Below, in pieces: positions 33,969-42,635 of a DNA stretch of 64,000 nt. A program made the position numbers and the translations under genes. Within the stretch, counting starts at the first letter, position 1. Every line of letters begins with the position of its first letter. Under the pieces are notes generated by a model. That model did no database searches and had not been told where the DNA came from. It saw nothing but the letters and a program-made list of their open reading frames with translations. Origin of the DNA: Oscillospiraceae bacterium. Its GTDB lineage: Bacteria; Bacillota; Clostridia; Oscillospirales; UBA929. The stretch spans positions 1-64,000 of the forward strand of contig JAISCT010000047.1 of NCBI GenBank assembly GCA_031265355.1. The letters are read 5' to 3'.

Positions 33969-35267
33969 TTAATTTTTTCCATACCAGCGAGGCGCCTGCA
34001 GGCCTGTGCCGTCCGCGAAACAGACTTCCAAGGCAAAGGTGCGCACCGGGATGCGATCCGCGAATAGACGGTAGGCCAGAGACTCCGGCATGAGATCGAC
34101 CCGCTCGTCCGTTTGTGTAAAACGGCGGACCCGCACGGTGACCTCCGAGATGACCCCGCCGCTCAACACGACGCGCGCCGCCGGATCCCCGGCCGGCGGC
34201 AGGACGGCGGCGCCCTGCGTCTCGTAGTCGAAATCCACCACGAACCTATCCTCCTCCTGCACGCAGCCGCTCAAAGAGAACCGGGCGTCGCCCAGCAGCG
34301 GCGCGAGTGTCTCCAGCAACGCGCGCGCCGCCTCGATCCGACCGGCCGGCGTGTCGGAGACAGCGCCGTCCGCCGCCCCGTGGGCCCGGTAGCGGACAAC
34401 GCCGTCCGGCGAGAAGCGGCAGATGCGCGGGTCGTCCATATAGACGGCGGTACCGTCCGGTTCCGTGTAGTGCGCGGGGGTGTCCGGATTGACGCGCAGA
34501 CCGCGCAGGAAGGCCTCTATCTCCGCCTCCGCCGGCACTAGCGCCGGCGCCTCGCAGCGGACGGCCATGAGCACGGGCGGCGCGTCAAACATCAGGGTGT
34601 CGGGAGCACGCGCCAGCGCCCCGCCCCCCGCCTCGAAGGCGAAGCGGCAGGGCGACAACCCCGAGGTGTCGACCGGTTCGAAGGTCAGCGCCGTATCGCT
34701 GACATAAGGCACAAGGCTCTCCTCGTTGAGGAAGAACAGCGCCAGCGCCCCGTCTCGGTTTGAGAGAAAGAAGCGGCGCACCGGCGCGTCGAACCCCGCC
34801 GGCGGCGCCACGGACAGCCACTCGGCCAGCACCGACAGCGGCACGGCGGCGGCATATTCCCAGTATACGCTGTCGTACGCCAGCGCCCGCTCCCACTCCG
34901 CCCGCGTCTGCCGGCGCGGCGGCGCGGCCGAGCCGATCGCCTCGCCCATGATGTTCTTCAACCGCTCGTACAGGGCGTTTACCGTCTCCGGCGCGTACTG
35001 GGCGCCGAGACGCGCTCCGGCTTGCATCACGGCGACGCGCACAGGCCGGGCGGCTTCCCGCGCGACGCGGCCGTCCGGCGGAGCAATCGGATCCGGCGCG
35101 GTCCCGCTGAACCCGAGCAAACGCTTGGCGTCGGACACCCAGGCGAGCGCGGGCGCGTCCAGCAGGCTGTCGTCATACACCCAGGCGAGCCCCGTGAGCC
35201 ACAGCAGACTGAGCAGCAGCACCCAGATCAGCAGCGTCTTGCCGAGTTCCGCCGCACGCGCCCTCAT
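33969..35267 (-). CDS. yycH: YycH-like regulatory membrane protein of the WalRK system
   Basis: A protein of about 430 residues with one N-terminal membrane segment (LLIWVLLLSLLWLTGLAWVY) and a large extracellular part typical of YycH (PVRVAVMQAGARLGAQYAPE; RFFLSNRDGALALFF). It should restrain or activate WalK through the membrane segment. The start overlaps walK's stop as ATGA, so it is coupled to the kinase. ATG at 35267 is used; the longer frame from 35303 lies inside walK. Confidence 0.82.
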   Translation of the reverse strand: MRARAAELGKTLLIWVLLLSLLWLTGLAWVYDDSLLDAPALAWVSDAKRLLGFSGTAPDPIAPPDGRVAREAARPVRVAVMQAGARLGAQYAPETVNALYERLKNIMGEAIGSAAPPRRQTRAEWERALAYDSVYWEYAAAVPLSVLAEWLSVAPPAGFDAPVRRFFLSNRDGALALFFLNEESLVPYVSDTALTFEPVDTSGLSPCRFAFEAGGGALARAPDTLMFDAPPVLMAVRCEAPALVPAEAEIEAFLRGLRVNPDTPAHYTEPDGTAVYMDDPRICRFSPDGVVRYRAHGAADGAVSDTPAGRIEAARALLETLAPLLGDARFSLSGCVQEEDRFVVDFDYETQGAAVLPPAGDPAARVVLSGGVISEVTVRVRRFTQTDERVDLMPESLAYRLFADRIPVRTFALEVCFADGTGLQAPRWYGKN

Positions 35268-37027
35268 GGCTCCACCCTCAGCGGCAGGCGGACGGTGACG
35301 CATGTCCCCTCGCCCAGCGTGCTGTCGATTTGGATCTCGCCGCCGTGGGCGTCGACAATCTCCCGGGCGATGGAAAGCCCCAGTCCGGTGCCGCCCGACT
35401 GGCGGGAACGGGCGCGATCCACACGGTAGAACCGCTCGAAAAGACGGGGCATATCCTCCGGCGGAACCCCGATCCCGTTGTCCTTCACGCTAACCCACAC
35501 GCCGTCCCCGGCCGCGCCGGCCGCCATCTCGATCCGGCCGCCGTCCGGCGTGTATTTGATGGCGTTCGAGAGCACGTTGACAATCACCTGCTCGATCCGC
35601 GCCCGGTCGGCCACAATGTCGGGAAGCATGCTGACAAACTCCAGCGTGACGTCGTGCCCCTTTTTGCGCGCCTCCATCCGCATGGCGTCGTAGGTGTTTT
35701 TCAGCACGTCGGCGAGGGGGCAGGGCTCAAAATGCCAGTCCATCTTGCCGTAGTCGAACCGGGAGAGCGTCAGCAGGTCCCGCACGATGCGGCTCATGCG
35801 CTCCGCCTCGTTCAGGATGACCTGAGAGAAGGAGCGGGCGGTGTCGTGCGGCAGGTCCTCCGCTTCGGAGAGCGTCTCGGCATAACTGCGGATGTTTGTG
35901 AGCGGCGTGCGCAGCTCGTGCGACACATTGGAGACAAATTCCCGGCGCATCTCGTCCAGCTTTTTTTGCTCGGTCACGTCGTGGATAACCGCCATGACGC
36001 CCTCGGCGTCCGCACCGCCAAAAGGAGCCAGAGAGACCTGCAGCGTGCGTCCCCGGTTTACATATTCCCGCTGCAGCACGCGCGGCTGGCCCACCGAGAG
36101 CACCTCTCCCAGCGGCGCCAACCTCCCCAGCACCTCATCGTAAGAGCACATCTTGTCAAAGGGGATCCCCAGCATGGTTTCGGCGGCGGGGTTCGCCTGG
36201 ATAGGACAGCCCTCCTCGGAAAAGGCGGCCACGCCGTCCTTCATGTGAAGAAACAGCGTGCCCAGCTTGTCGCGCTCCGAACCGACCTCCTCCAGCGTCC
36301 GCCGCAGGACGTCGGCCATGTGGTTGAACGTCCCCGTGAGCACGCCTATCTCGTCGGTCGAACGCACCGTAAGCTCGTGCGTGAAATCTCCGGAGGCCAT
36401 CAGCGTGGCGCCCCGGGTCAGGTCCTCCAACGGCATCGTGATGGCCTTGGAGAACACAAACGAGAGCAGACAGGCAAAAAGCAGCCCGACCACCAGCGCC
36501 TCCACAATGATGGTGAAAAGCTGGATGATCAATGCCTGCATGCTGTCTTTGGTGTCTTTGATGTAGACAATGTACGCCGGCTGCGGCCCGACGGGAACCG
36601 CGACGTCCAAGTAGGGATCGCCCGCACGCTGAGAATACTGGGGCGATTTTGTACTCATCGCCCGCAAAATGGTGGGCGTGAGCGCCAACCGCTCGCCGGC
36701 CTCCTGATCGGAGCCGTCCAGAAAGGCGCCGGACACGGCATCTAGAATATAGTAGTTGCGCTGCCCCGTGTCGATGCCCAACACCCCCGAAAAGGCGCGC
36801 AGCACCTCCTTGAGGCGGGCCGGCGCGTCGGCCCCCTGGTCGGCGGCGGCATAGAGGCTGGCAGCGAAGTCCTCGTTGTTTGAAAACGTATCCGACATCG
36901 TGCTGACAAAGTTCTCAAGCTGAAAACGCGCGACGCTGTTGATGAGGAACGTCCCCACCACGGACATCATCAGGACAATCAGCAGCAGCATAAACAGCAC
37001 GAGTCGGGCGCGCAGGCTGCGAAACAC
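35264..37027 (-). CDS. walK: sensor histidine kinase WalK
   Basis: A 587-residue kinase. Membrane segments lie at about residues 8-31 and 168-192, flanking an extracellular sensor domain. HAMP (about 193-245), PAS (about 255-350) and the phosphoacceptor H370 in FVSNVSHELRTPLTN follow, then an ATPase domain with NVLSNAIKYTPDGG, DNGIGVP and GGTGLGLSIA. WalK controls cell-wall hydrolase genes and is usually essential in low-GC Gram-positives. The gene starts 47 bp after walR. Confidence 0.92.
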   Translation of the reverse strand: MFRSLRARLVLFMLLLIVLMMSVVGTFLINSVARFQLENFVSTMSDTFSNNEDFAASLYAAADQGADAPARLKEVLRAFSGVLGIDTGQRNYYILDAVSGAFLDGSDQEAGERLALTPTILRAMSTKSPQYSQRAGDPYLDVAVPVGPQPAYIVYIKDTKDSMQALIIQLFTIIVEALVVGLLFACLLSFVFSKAITMPLEDLTRGATLMASGDFTHELTVRSTDEIGVLTGTFNHMADVLRRTLEEVGSERDKLGTLFLHMKDGVAAFSEEGCPIQANPAAETMLGIPFDKMCSYDEVLGRLAPLGEVLSVGQPRVLQREYVNRGRTLQVSLAPFGGADAEGVMAVIHDVTEQKKLDEMRREFVSNVSHELRTPLTNIRSYAETLSEAEDLPHDTARSFSQVILNEAERMSRIVRDLLTLSRFDYGKMDWHFEPCPLADVLKNTYDAMRMEARKKGHDVTLEFVSMLPDIVADRARIEQVIVNVLSNAIKYTPDGGRIEMAAGAAGDGVWVSVKDNGIGVPPEDMPRLFERFYRVDRARSRQSGGTGLGLSIAREIVDAHGGEIQIDSTLGEGTCVTVRLPLRVEP

Positions 37028-37074
37028 CGGACGTCACCGCCTTCCCCTCTTTCAAACCGTCGCGCCGAGCCCTG

Positions 37075-37788
37075 TCATCGGGGCGCGCCGGCAAACAGAT
37101 AGCCGGCGCCGCGGCGGGTCAGCAAAAGAACGGGGTCGCTGGGGTTGTCCTCGATCTTTTCCCGCAGCCGGCGTACAGCTACATCCACAGTGCGCAAGTC
37201 ACCGTAATATTCGTAGTTCCAGACTTTCTCCATGAGCTCCTCACGCGTAAACACATTGTCCGGGTGGCGCATAAAGAAATGCAGCAGGTCGTACTCCCGC
37301 TGGGAAAGCAGCAGCGTCCGCCCCTGCTTTGTGACTTCCATGCGCCCCGGGTGGAGCGCGATGTTCCCCGCCGTAAGGACGGATTCGCCCGGGGGGGCGG
37401 GGGCGTCCGCGATGGCCGTACGGCGGATGTTGGCCCGCACGCGCGCCAGCAGTTCCCGCATCGAAAACGGCTTGGTGATGTAATCGTCGGCACCGAGTTC
37501 CAGCCCCAGCACCTTGTCTGTCTCCTCCTCGCGGGCAGTCAACATCAAAATAGGAGCGTTGAACCCGCCGGCGCGCAACCGGCGGCATACCTCGAAGCCG
37601 TCCAGCCGGGGCAGCATGACATCCAGTAGCACAAGGTCTGGATTCTTCTCCACGGCCATGGCGAGGCCCGCCGCTCCGTCCGGCGCCGTGAGGGGCGCAT
37701 ACCCCGCCCGCGCCAAGTTGAAAGACAAAATGTCAACAATCGCGGGCTCGTCCTCCACGATCAAAATGCACCGCTGCGCGGCACCCAT
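37075..37788 (-). CDS. walR: response regulator WalR (OmpR/PhoB family)
   Basis: A 237-residue protein. The receiver domain has the acidic pair VEDEP, phosphoacceptor D56 in LVLLDVMLP, Thr in LMLTAREE and Lys in YITKPFSMREL. A winged-helix DNA-binding domain follows (SQREYDLLHFFMRHPDNVFTREELMEKVWNYEYYGDLRTVDV). It is the partner of WalK and the first gene of the operon. No clear promoter is visible in the roughly 20 bp between its start and the repeat element copy 2; the promoter may overlap that element. Confidence 0.92.
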   Translation of the reverse strand: MGAAQRCILIVEDEPAIVDILSFNLARAGYAPLTAPDGAAGLAMAVEKNPDLVLLDVMLPRLDGFEVCRRLRAGGFNAPILMLTAREEETDKVLGLELGADDYITKPFSMRELLARVRANIRRTAIADAPAPPGESVLTAGNIALHPGRMEVTKQGRTLLLSQREYDLLHFFMRHPDNVFTREELMEKVWNYEYYGDLRTVDVAVRRLREKIEDNPSDPVLLLTRRGAGYLFAGAPR

Positions 37789-37811
37789 CTCATTCCCCTC
37801 TTTCCATAACC

Positions 37812-37880
37812 TCTAACGTGGGTTGCACCTGCAACCCACAACCCAAATTCTTGTTTTTTGTTGCCGCTTCGCGGCAACAA
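37812..37880. repeat. 69-bp two-hairpin repeat element, copy 2
   Basis: It matches copy 1 at 32908-32976 over the full 69 bp, with differences concentrated in the outer part of the first stem, which is therefore shorter here. The second hairpin (ttgttgccgc ttc gcggcaacaa) is conserved exactly. It lies between the NUDIX gene and walR. Confidence 0.85.
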
Positions 37881-37918
37881 GGTACTCACCTCAATCTCTG
37901 ACTTTTGGACGTCTCCGG

Positions 37919-38485
37919 TCATTTCGTGTCCGGCGCCGCGCCGGACGCCGCGTCCGACAGCCGGCCGCGGGCCATCAAAACGCCGGCAATGGTCTTGGCG
38001 TCACGGACCCGCCCGTCTAAAATGCGGGCCATCATCTCGTCGAGCGGCACATGGACAACCTCCAGCCACTCGTCCTCGTCCGGGTTGGCCCCCGCCTGGG
38101 TGAGGTCCGTAGCCAAAAAAAGATGCAATTTTTCCTGGCAGTACCCCGGTGTCGGGTAGAGAACGCCGAGCGGCTCGTAGCGTCCGGGGGTGTAGCCTGT
38201 CTCCTCCAGCAACTCGCGCCGGCCGCCGTCGGCCGGGTCCTCGCCCGGCTCCAGCTTGCCGGCGGGGATTTCCAGCAAAACCTCCCCCATCGGATAACGG
38301 TACTGGCGCACCGCCACCACCCGGCGGTCCCGCGTCACCGCCACAACGGCGACGCCGCCGGGGTGCACCACCACTTCGCGGGTGGCCTCCTTGCCGTCCG
38401 GCAGCGCCACCCGGTCCACCCGCACATCGACAATCTTGCCCCGATACAGGATCTCGCCCCCGAGGGGCGTCTCTCGGAGATCCAA
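37919..38485 (-). CDS. NUDIX hydrolase, ADP-ribose pyrophosphatase type
   Basis: The Nudix box GGRRELLEETGYTPG is preceded by LEIPAGKLEPGEDP, the pattern of ADP-ribose pyrophosphatases. It cleaves ADP-ribose to AMP and ribose 5-phosphate. The TTG at 38485 is chosen because a strong AAAGGAGGTG sits 7 nt before it; upstream in-frame ATGs lack one. The residues upstream in the longer frame (to 38527) have no family match. Confidence 0.88.
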   Translation of the reverse strand: MDLRETPLGGEILYRGKIVDVRVDRVALPDGKEATREVVVHPGGVAVVAVTRDRRVVAVRQYRYPMGEVLLEIPAGKLEPGEDPADGGRRELLEETGYTPGRYEPLGVLYPTPGYCQEKLHLFLATDLTQAGANPDEDEWLEVVHVPLDEMMARILDGRVRDAKTIAGVLMARGRLSDAASGAAPDTK

Positions 38486-39211
38486 TGGCCGACACCTCCT
38501 TTGCCCCATTCTTTTTTTATTATACACCTTTTCCCGGCGTTTCTCAATCGGGCGCCTCCAATAACTTCATGCGCGGCGCGGCGCCGGTTCTTTTCGGGCT
38601 TTACCAGGGTGTTTTTCGGGGTTTTCTGCATTTTCTCTCCATGTTTTCCCGCGGCCGCGGAAGGAAACAACTGGATTCTCTACCCATTTCTCACCCGAAT
38701 TCTGGAGGCAAAACAGGAAAAACCACCCGTTGGGGTAGTAGGATTCTGCTGAAAAAGCAGGTAAAATAAGATTGTAAACAGCAAACACCCACACTTTGTA
38801 CCGGCCGGTCGGGCCGGACAACATCAACTCAGAGGGATGGGCAACGATATATTTAAACCCGCGCAGAGCAATTTTTATTCTTCGCAAGAGGGCATGCGGC
38901 AGCGGGGCCGCCGCTTCACTCAAAAAGTTTCTTTTTGACAGATGAGCGACCCCCTGCCCCACCCCCGCCAGTCTCTGTCCCGCAATGGGCGGCCTCCTTC
39001 AATTTTTTACATCGCTATGCTTCACACTCCGTTTCGTCGGGTGACCTCCAACACCCGGCGGGACCATGGGGAAATCAAGCGCAGAGGTCGGGCATCCCAG
39101 CTTGCCCGGCCTTTTGCGCTGCCTGAAGAGCAGGAGCCGCCGCACAACCGCATTCGTGCTGAGTCGGGCGATCTGGCAAAAAAAGGAATACAAGCTTGCA
39201 AAAAAATTTGA
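38486..39211. other. gene-free stretch upstream of amt
   Basis: About 700 bp in which no frame resembles a protein family on either strand. The longest minus-strand frame (38567-38962) has no usable ribosome site and a composition unlike the neighbouring genes. I see no RNA gene here. Confidence 0.55.
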
Positions 39212-39240
39212 TTGACAAAACACAAATGATGTGTTATCTT
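39212..39240 (+). promoter_or_regulatory. amt promoter
   Basis: An exact TTGACA (39212-39217) and TATCTT (39235-39240) have 17-bp spacing. The start point should be near 39248, leaving a leader of about 100 nt before the amt start. Confidence 0.8.
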
Positions 39241-39257
39241 TTATAATTAGAACGTAG

Positions 39258-39305
39258 CAAAGGCGCTGCGCATTCCAAAACGGAATGCACGGCGCCTTTG
39301 TTTTT
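39258..39305 (+). terminator. attenuator-type terminator in the amt leader
   Basis: Outer stem caaaggcgc/gcgcctttg and inner stem gcattcc/ggaatgc flank a 5-nt loop, followed by TTTTT. It lies between the promoter and the ribosome site of amt, so it must be bypassed for expression. The trigger is not visible; no T-box or known riboswitch is recognised in the short leader. Confidence 0.8.
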
Positions 39306-39346
39306 ATATAATTTTATACAATTTCAAAAGGGAAGGAAAGGTGCAT

Positions 39347-41080
39347 ATGTCTCAAGTTATTATTGATACCCTTTGGGTATCGCTGGCGGCGTTTTTGGTT
39401 TTTTGGATGAACCTTGGTTTCGCGTCGGTAGAATCAGGAATGGCCCGTTCGAAAAATGCAGTCAACATCCTCAGCAAAAACTTTATCGTGTTCGCTGTTT
39501 CCTCGCTCGGTTTCATGTTGTTGGGCTTTGGCCTGATGTTTGGCGGCGGCAATCCTTTCATTGGTACACAGAATATTTGGATCCTCAGCGGCATTCCCGA
39601 ATATTACACCAATTCTGACACTTTACTTTTGGGCTCTCCAATTGCGTTTTGGATCAAGTTTTTCTGGCTGCTTGTGTTTTGCGGTACAGCAGCCACAATC
39701 GTTTCCGGCGCAGTCGCAGAACGCGTGAAATACGTAGCTTTTATTGTCTTTTCGTTTGCCTTGACATTGATCATTTATCCTGTCATCGGCCACTGGATTT
39801 GGGGCGGCGGCTGGCTGGCAAATCTTGGATTCCAAGATTTTGCCGGGGGCACCGTGGTACATTCCCTGGGTGGCTGGGCAGCCTTGGCGGGCGCTATCAT
39901 TCTTGGACCACGCATCGGTAAATATGGCAAAGACGGCAAGCCCAGGGCGATTCCCGGGCACAATATGAGTTTGGCGGTTATCGGCGTATTTGTGCTGTGG
40001 CTTGGTTGGTTTGGTTTCAACCCCGGTTCTACGCTAAGCTTTGCAAATCCGGGCGACGTGGCTCATGTGCTGCTTACGACGAACACGGCGGCCATCGCCG
40101 GCATCTTACTGTCCACGATAACCAGCTGGCTCAAAATCGGCAAACCAGATCTCGGCATGACCATCAATGGCTGTCTCGCGGGTTTGGTCATTATTACGCC
40201 CGGCGCGGCCTACGTGAGCATTCCGGTCTCACTGCTCCTTGGCGCGATTGGCGGTATTGTGGTGGTGTTTGCGGTTCTTGCGTTTGACAAGGCCAAAGTG
40301 GACGACCCGGTTGGCGCAACCAGCGTTCATCTGGTGTGTGGTATTTTGGGCTCACTCGCGATCGGCCTCTTTGCAGAAGAAGGCATAACCACCTTGTCAC
40401 CCGCCAACGGTCTTTTTTATGACGGAGGTTTTGGATTGCTTGGTATTCAGGCGCTTGGTGTTTTTGCCGTTGCCGTTTTTGGATTTGCGACCTCTGCGCT
40501 GGTATGGTTCGTTTTGAAAAAAACCATCGGCATTCGTGTAACCGCTCAGGAAGAGATAGAGGGTCTTGATATTGGTGAGCACGGCAACAAAGCGTATCCC
40601 GACTTTGCGGCGGCAGTGAATCTTCTGACAGATGGCGACGAAGTGATTGCCGTCAGTCCGCCCAAGCCGGTGATTCCCGCAGCACAAGCCATCCCGATTG
40701 TCAACACGGCGGATCCGGGCGCAAAAATTACAAAGGTCTCCATCATCACCGGATATGATCGAATGTCCAAACTGCAGGAATCTTTAGACGCTATTGGCAT
40801 TACCGGTATGACGATCACCAGCGTAATGGGATACGGTATGCAAAAAGGTCATCCCAAAGAATATTACCGCGGCACGCCTGTGGAAACCAAATTGCTGCCC
40901 AAAGTGCAACTGGATATTGTCATCTGCAAAGTGCCTGTGCCTACGCTAGTGGACGTGGTTAAACGGGCGCTTTACACTGGAAATATTGGCGACGGCAAGC
41001 TTTTTATCAACAATGTGGAAAATGTGATAAAAGTCCGTACCGGCGAAGAAGGCTACGACGCCTTACAGGATGAAGTGTAA
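39347..41080 (+). CDS. amt: ammonium transporter fused to a PII signalling domain
   Basis: A 577-residue fusion. The first about 430 residues are an Amt/MEP/Rh channel with eleven membrane segments: FWMNLGFASVESGMAR, FCGTAATIVSGAVAER, VVHSLGGWAALAGA and the pore region GATSVHLVCGILGS. After a linker, the last about 110 residues are a GlnB/PII domain: ITKVSIITGYDRMSKL, the T-loop YGMQKGHPKEYYRGTPVE, and VRTGEEGYDAL. In standard systems PII blocks Amt in trans; here it is attached. The T-loop keeps a Tyr near the position modified in PII. ATG at 39347 follows GGAAGGAAAGG. The gene is less GC-rich than its neighbours. Confidence 0.93.
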   Translation: MSQVIIDTLWVSLAAFLVFWMNLGFASVESGMARSKNAVNILSKNFIVFAVSSLGFMLLGFGLMFGGGNPFIGTQNIWILSGIPEYYTNSDTLLLGSPIAFWIKFFWLLVFCGTAATIVSGAVAERVKYVAFIVFSFALTLIIYPVIGHWIWGGGWLANLGFQDFAGGTVVHSLGGWAALAGAIILGPRIGKYGKDGKPRAIPGHNMSLAVIGVFVLWLGWFGFNPGSTLSFANPGDVAHVLLTTNTAAIAGILLSTITSWLKIGKPDLGMTINGCLAGLVIITPGAAYVSIPVSLLLGAIGGIVVVFAVLAFDKAKVDDPVGATSVHLVCGILGSLAIGLFAEEGITTLSPANGLFYDGGFGLLGIQALGVFAVAVFGFATSALVWFVLKKTIGIRVTAQEEIEGLDIGEHGNKAYPDFAAAVNLLTDGDEVIAVSPPKPVIPAAQAIPIVNTADPGAKITKVSIITGYDRMSKLQESLDAIGITGMTITSVMGYGMQKGHPKEYYRGTPVETKLLPKVQLDIVICKVPVPTLVDVVKRALYTGNIGDGKLFINNVENVIKVRTGEEGYDALQDEV

Positions 41081-41125
41081 ACTGAAGATCATTTGTGGCC
41101 GGCTGTCAAGCGCGCCATTTTGCAG

Positions 41126-41169
41126 CATGCGAGAGTCCCCCCGCCGCGCGGCGGGGGGACTCTCGCATG
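41126..41169. terminator. 44-bp perfect palindrome, terminator between amt and comF
   Basis: Two 22-bp perfectly complementary arms with a GC-rich core lie between the convergent amt and comF genes, with a T-rich stretch following on the plus strand. Confidence 0.8.
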
Positions 41170-41230
41170 TCAATCCTTCTTTTCGGTCTTCTTCTTGGAG
41201 GTTTGTCTCGCTTACAGCGCGGCGCTTTGT

Positions 41231-41899
41231 TCACGGCCCGCGCACTTCCCGGAGCCGGCGAGCCTTGGCGGCGGTGAGGCAGAAGACGCCGGCGGCGCCG
41301 GCGGCATACAGAGCATCCGTACAGGCGCGCAATGTCGCACCTGAGGTCAGGATGTCGTCGATGAGCAGCCAGCGCCGGCCCCGCGCGGCCCCGTCGGCGG
41401 CAAACGCGCCGCGGACGTTCTCCGCGCGCGCGGCTGCATCGCCGGCCAATTTGTTCTGGCTGATGGTATGGCGCACTTTGCGCAGAGTGCGCACCGGCCT
41501 GAGCCCGAGCCGCGCGGCGGTTTCCCTGGCCAGCAGAAAGGCGTGGTCATAGCCGCGCTCCCGCCGCCGGCGGGGGCTGACCGGCACCCAGGTGACAGCG
41601 TCCCACTGCCCCGGCGGCAGGTGGCCGGCCGCGCCGGTCATGGCGGCCGCCAGCGGGCGCGCCACCGCGCGCACTCCCTGGAATTTGAACCGGTGCAACG
41701 CCTCGCGCACGGCGCCCTCGTAGTAAAACGGCGCCGCGCAGACCACGCGGCCGAGCGGAACCACCCACCCTGCCGGCACGCGAAGCAGAGCGTTCTCACA
41801 CGTCGGGCAAAACCCACACCCGGCGCCGCCGGCCGGTCTCAGGCGCCCGCAAAGCAGGCAGCGCGGCGGGACCAACAGGTCCAGCACGGACGACAGCAT
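41231..41899 (-). CDS. comF: ComF family phosphoribosyltransferase-like protein
   Basis: A 222-residue protein. The N-terminal zinc finger CLLCGRLRPAGGAGCGFCPTC is followed by a PRTase-like core with VPVSPRRRRERGYDHAFLLA, SQNKLAGDAAAR and the PRPP-loop RRWLLIDDILTSGATL. ComF works in DNA uptake during competence, probably coupling ssDNA handling to the membrane. It is preceded by GGAGGAGATGCC at ATG 41899. Just upstream of it is the large imperfect palindrome at 41916-41989. Confidence 0.88.
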   Translation of the reverse strand: MLSSVLDLLVPPRCLLCGRLRPAGGAGCGFCPTCENALLRVPAGWVVPLGRVVCAAPFYYEGAVREALHRFKFQGVRAVARPLAAAMTGAAGHLPPGQWDAVTWVPVSPRRRRERGYDHAFLLARETAARLGLRPVRTLRKVRHTISQNKLAGDAAARAENVRGAFAADGAARGRRWLLIDDILTSGATLRACTDALYAAGAAGVFCLTAAKARRLREVRGP

Positions 41900-41915
41900 G
41901 GCATCTCCTCCGCGA

Positions 41916-41989
41916 AGGGGTCCCTCTCATCGCCGGTTTTGGTGTCGGACGCAGCGTCAGGCGCCAAAACCGGTCGTGAGAGAACCCCT
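41916..41989. repeat. long imperfect palindrome upstream of comF
   Basis: Three paired blocks form one arm: aggggt/acccct, ctctca/tgagag and ccggttttgg/ccaaaaccgg, with a 21-nt centre that itself contains a small hairpin. There is no T-tract, so terminator function is unclear. A second GC palindrome follows near 42005-42025. Confidence 0.7.
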
Positions 41990-42156
41990 GAGTTCCGGCC
42001 CAGGAGGGGCGCCGCCCCTCTCGACCCAACCCATGCTATCACGGACGCACCGACCCGTCAAGGTCTTGAGGACTGCCAAAACCGCCAAACAATCACCTGC
42101 GAACGCTTGCTTGTCTTTTGAACGCCATACGTCCGCAGAGATCATCGAGCCGTCTC

Positions 42157-42399
42157 TCAGGGCAGCAAGTCGTCTAAAACATCCCGGAAGTGCACCGGTG
42201 AGAGACCGTTGCGGTTGCAGAGCTCCGCGATCCGGGCGGCTGTCTCCCGAGAGACGGCGACGTCGTGAACCGTCTGGTCGCACTCCGCTCCCTCGATATG
42301 TATGCCGTATGTGTGGTACTGCCCGAGTTCCGGATTCTGCGCCGTCTCGGGAACGACGTGGTAGCGCCAAACGGGCACGCCTGTGTTGCAGGTATCCAT
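42157..42399 (-). CDS. DUF6514 family small protein
   Basis: An 80-residue protein with the family words WRYHVVPETAQNPELGQYHTYGI, VSRETAARIAELCNRNGLSPVHF and VLDDLLP. The family occurs widely in Clostridia and has no known function. The start at ATG 42399 is chosen because AAAGGAG lies 9 nt upstream; in-frame upstream ATGs have no such site. It stands alone between recD2 and comF. Confidence 0.75.
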   Translation of the reverse strand: MDTCNTGVPVWRYHVVPETAQNPELGQYHTYGIHIEGAECDQTVHDVAVSRETAARIAELCNRNGLSPVHFRDVLDDLLP

Positions 42400-42635
42400 G
42401 CTGTTCAACTCCTTTCCATCCTCTGTATGTATACAAGATCCCATACCCGCGCCTTCGACGCGTCTGATACATCTTCGTTTTATCACACCGCCAAAGCGCG
42501 AAACAGACCCAAATGGAAAATGCTTGAGAATTTATATATGGTAATTAATGGTAATTTAGCACCTGGACCATTTCACCAAAAAAATACGACGATATCTCAG
42601 GCCACGCCCAAGATGTCGTCGTATCAACACCCAAA

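Noticed and set aside
38567..38962. 131-codon minus-strand frame upstream of amt
   Set aside because: No ribosome site, no family resemblance and overlapping a NUDIX leader; treated as non-coding.
39258..39305. ANTAR-type dual hairpin in the amt leader
   Set aside because: Only one hairpin fits, with a 5-nt loop lacking the hexaloop A1/G4 pattern; retained only as a plain attenuator.
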